Positions 5,082 through 5,883 of a DNA stretch of 5,883 bases are shown here, piece after piece (the stretch's first letter is position 1; every line of letters starts with the position of its first letter). The notes under the pieces were generated by a model. That model did no database searches. It was given only the letters and a program-made list of their open reading frames with translations, and was not told the origin of the DNA. The stretch lies in the NCBI GenBank assembly GCA_041552135.1, contig JBFELL010000176.1, positions 1-5,883 of the forward strand. The letters run 5' to 3'. The DNA comes from SZUA-186 sp041552135 (GTDB taxonomy: Bacteria > Pseudomonadota > Gammaproteobacteria > UBA9214). The translations under genes were made by a program, and so were the position numbers.

Positions 5082-5883
5082 TCAGTTGAGAGAGAAAACC
5101 ATCGAATAATCAGTCGCTTGTACATCCTTTGTCAGTGCGCCGACTGACACAAAGTCGATACCCGTCGCGGCGATGTCGCGGATAGTGTCCAGTGTGATCC
5201 CGCCGGATGCCTCCAGGCTGGCGCGCCCGGCCACGAGTTCCACCGCATTCCTGAGCTCCGGGATGGTGAAGTTGTCCAGTAGCAGGCGATCGGCGCGGGC
5301 ATCGAGCGCGGCGATAAGCTCGGGCTCGCTCTCGACCTCGATCTCGACCGGCATGCCCGGGTTCGCCTCGCGGGCATGGCGGATGGCCGACTCGATCGAG
5401 CCGGCTGCCGCAATGTGGTTTTCCTTGATCAGGATGCCGTCGTACAGCCCGATGCGGTGGTTGTGGCAGCCGCCGGTGCGTACGGCATATTTCTGTGCCT
5501 GGCGCAGGCCGGGCAGGGTCTTGCGGGTATCGAGCACCTTCACCGGCAGGCCTGCCACGGCATCGGCGTAGCGGCGTGCCCGGCTGGCCGTACCCGAGAG
5601 GGTCTGCAGGAAGTTGAGTGCCGTGCGCTCGCCGGTCAGGATCGGCCGGGCGGGGCCGGCAAGGGTGCAGACGGTTTGCCCGGGCTCGATGCTGTCGCCG
5701 TCACGTGCCTGCCAGGCGATCTCGATGCCGGTTTCGAGTTCGGCAAACACGGCATTGAACCAGGCCATCCCGCAGAGCACGGCAGGCTCGCGGCTGATAA
5801 CACGTGCCTTCACTCGCTGGCTTTCCGGGATTAATGAGGCGGTGACATCCCCCGTGCCGATATCTTCTGCCAGTGCATCACGC
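5082..5883 (-). CDS. nadC: Quinolinate phosphoribosyltransferase (5' end outside window)
   Basis: NadC converts quinolinate and phosphoribosyl pyrophosphate to nicotinate mononucleotide, CO2 and pyrophosphate in de novo NAD synthesis; it is a cytosolic enzyme. The frame is open to the right edge, giving 266 residues; family members have about 280, so only roughly the first 15 residues are missing. Visible motifs in order, counted from the edge, are AEDIGTGDVT (5-14), TGERTALNFLQ (83-93), DTRKTLPGLR (118-127), KYAVRTGGCHNHRIGLYDG (131-149), KENH (153-156), EIEVES (180-185), LLLDNF (200-205), EASGGI (224-229) and FVSVGALT (244-251). These include the basic and acidic residues expected to bind quinolinate and PRPP. 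A GTG at 5813 is an internal valine, not the start. No terminator is visible between nadC and the FimT-like gene, so the two may share a transcript. Confidence 0.96.
   Translation of the reverse strand, partial: RDALAEDIGTGDVTASLIPESQRVKARVISREPAVLCGMAWFNAVFAELETGIEIAWQARDGDSIEPGQTVCTLAGPARPILTGERTALNFLQTLSGTASRARRYADAVAGLPVKVLDTRKTLPGLRQAQKYAVRTGGCHNHRIGLYDGILIKENHIAAAGSIESAIRHAREANPGMPVEIEVESEPELIAALDARADRLLLDNFTIPELRNAVELVAGRASLEASGGITLDTIRDIAATGIDFVSVGALTKDVQATDYSMVFSLN

Noticed and set aside
5376..5834. Plus-strand open frame opposite nadC
   Set aside because: NadC motifs cover this stretch on the minus strand; the plus frame is low-complexity Ala/Gly/Asp sequence.

Overview
The window looks like chromosomal DNA from a GC-rich gammaproteobacterium. 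The basis is the base composition, the house-keeping genes (nadC, thiO, a tRNA with encoded CCA), and the order thiO / fimT-pilV-pilW-pilX. In Pseudomonas aeruginosa a D-amino-acid-oxidase-like ThiO gene also sits next to the fimT/fimU-pilV-pilW-pilX minor pilin operon. I cannot name a genus.

Layout, left to right. Positions 1-2349 hold a tightly packed minus-strand operon of type IV pilus minor pilins, transcribed leftwards: fimT/fimU-like (1792-2349), pilV (1271-1789), pilW (178-1260) and the 5' end of a pilX-like gene (start at 172). The pilX-like frame loses its prepilin character almost at once and stops at 17, so it looks broken or rearranged. Positions 2350-2563 separate this operon from divergent thiO (2564-3658, +), an FAD-dependent glycine oxidase of thiamine synthesis. 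A small Fur-family repressor gene (3732-4163, +) follows. It lacks the usual zinc cysteines and has an AT-rich palindrome over its putative -10 box and start codon. Next come tRNA-Thr(CGT) (4245-4320, +) and a strong bidirectional terminator (4326-4350). The terminator is shared with a second, convergent GspH/FimT-like pseudopilin gene (4373-4951, -). The right edge holds nadC (5082 to beyond 5883, -), quinolinate phosphoribosyltransferase.

How the genes fit together: FimT/FimU, PilV, PilW and PilX are expected to form the priming and tip complex of the type IV pilus, after cleavage by the prepilin peptidase encoded elsewhere. The second FimT-like protein is an orphan paralogue downstream of nadC. 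ThiO and NadC are separate cofactor-biosynthesis enzymes (thiamine and NAD) whose nearness to the pilin genes is probably positional. The Fur-like regulator may control itself; its other targets cannot be read from this window.

I see no wholly new system. The points most worth a second look are the disrupted pilX start, the operator/start-codon overlap at the Fur-family gene, the two genes whose promoters predict leaderless mRNAs, and acidic loops resembling calcium-binding sites in FimT and PilW.
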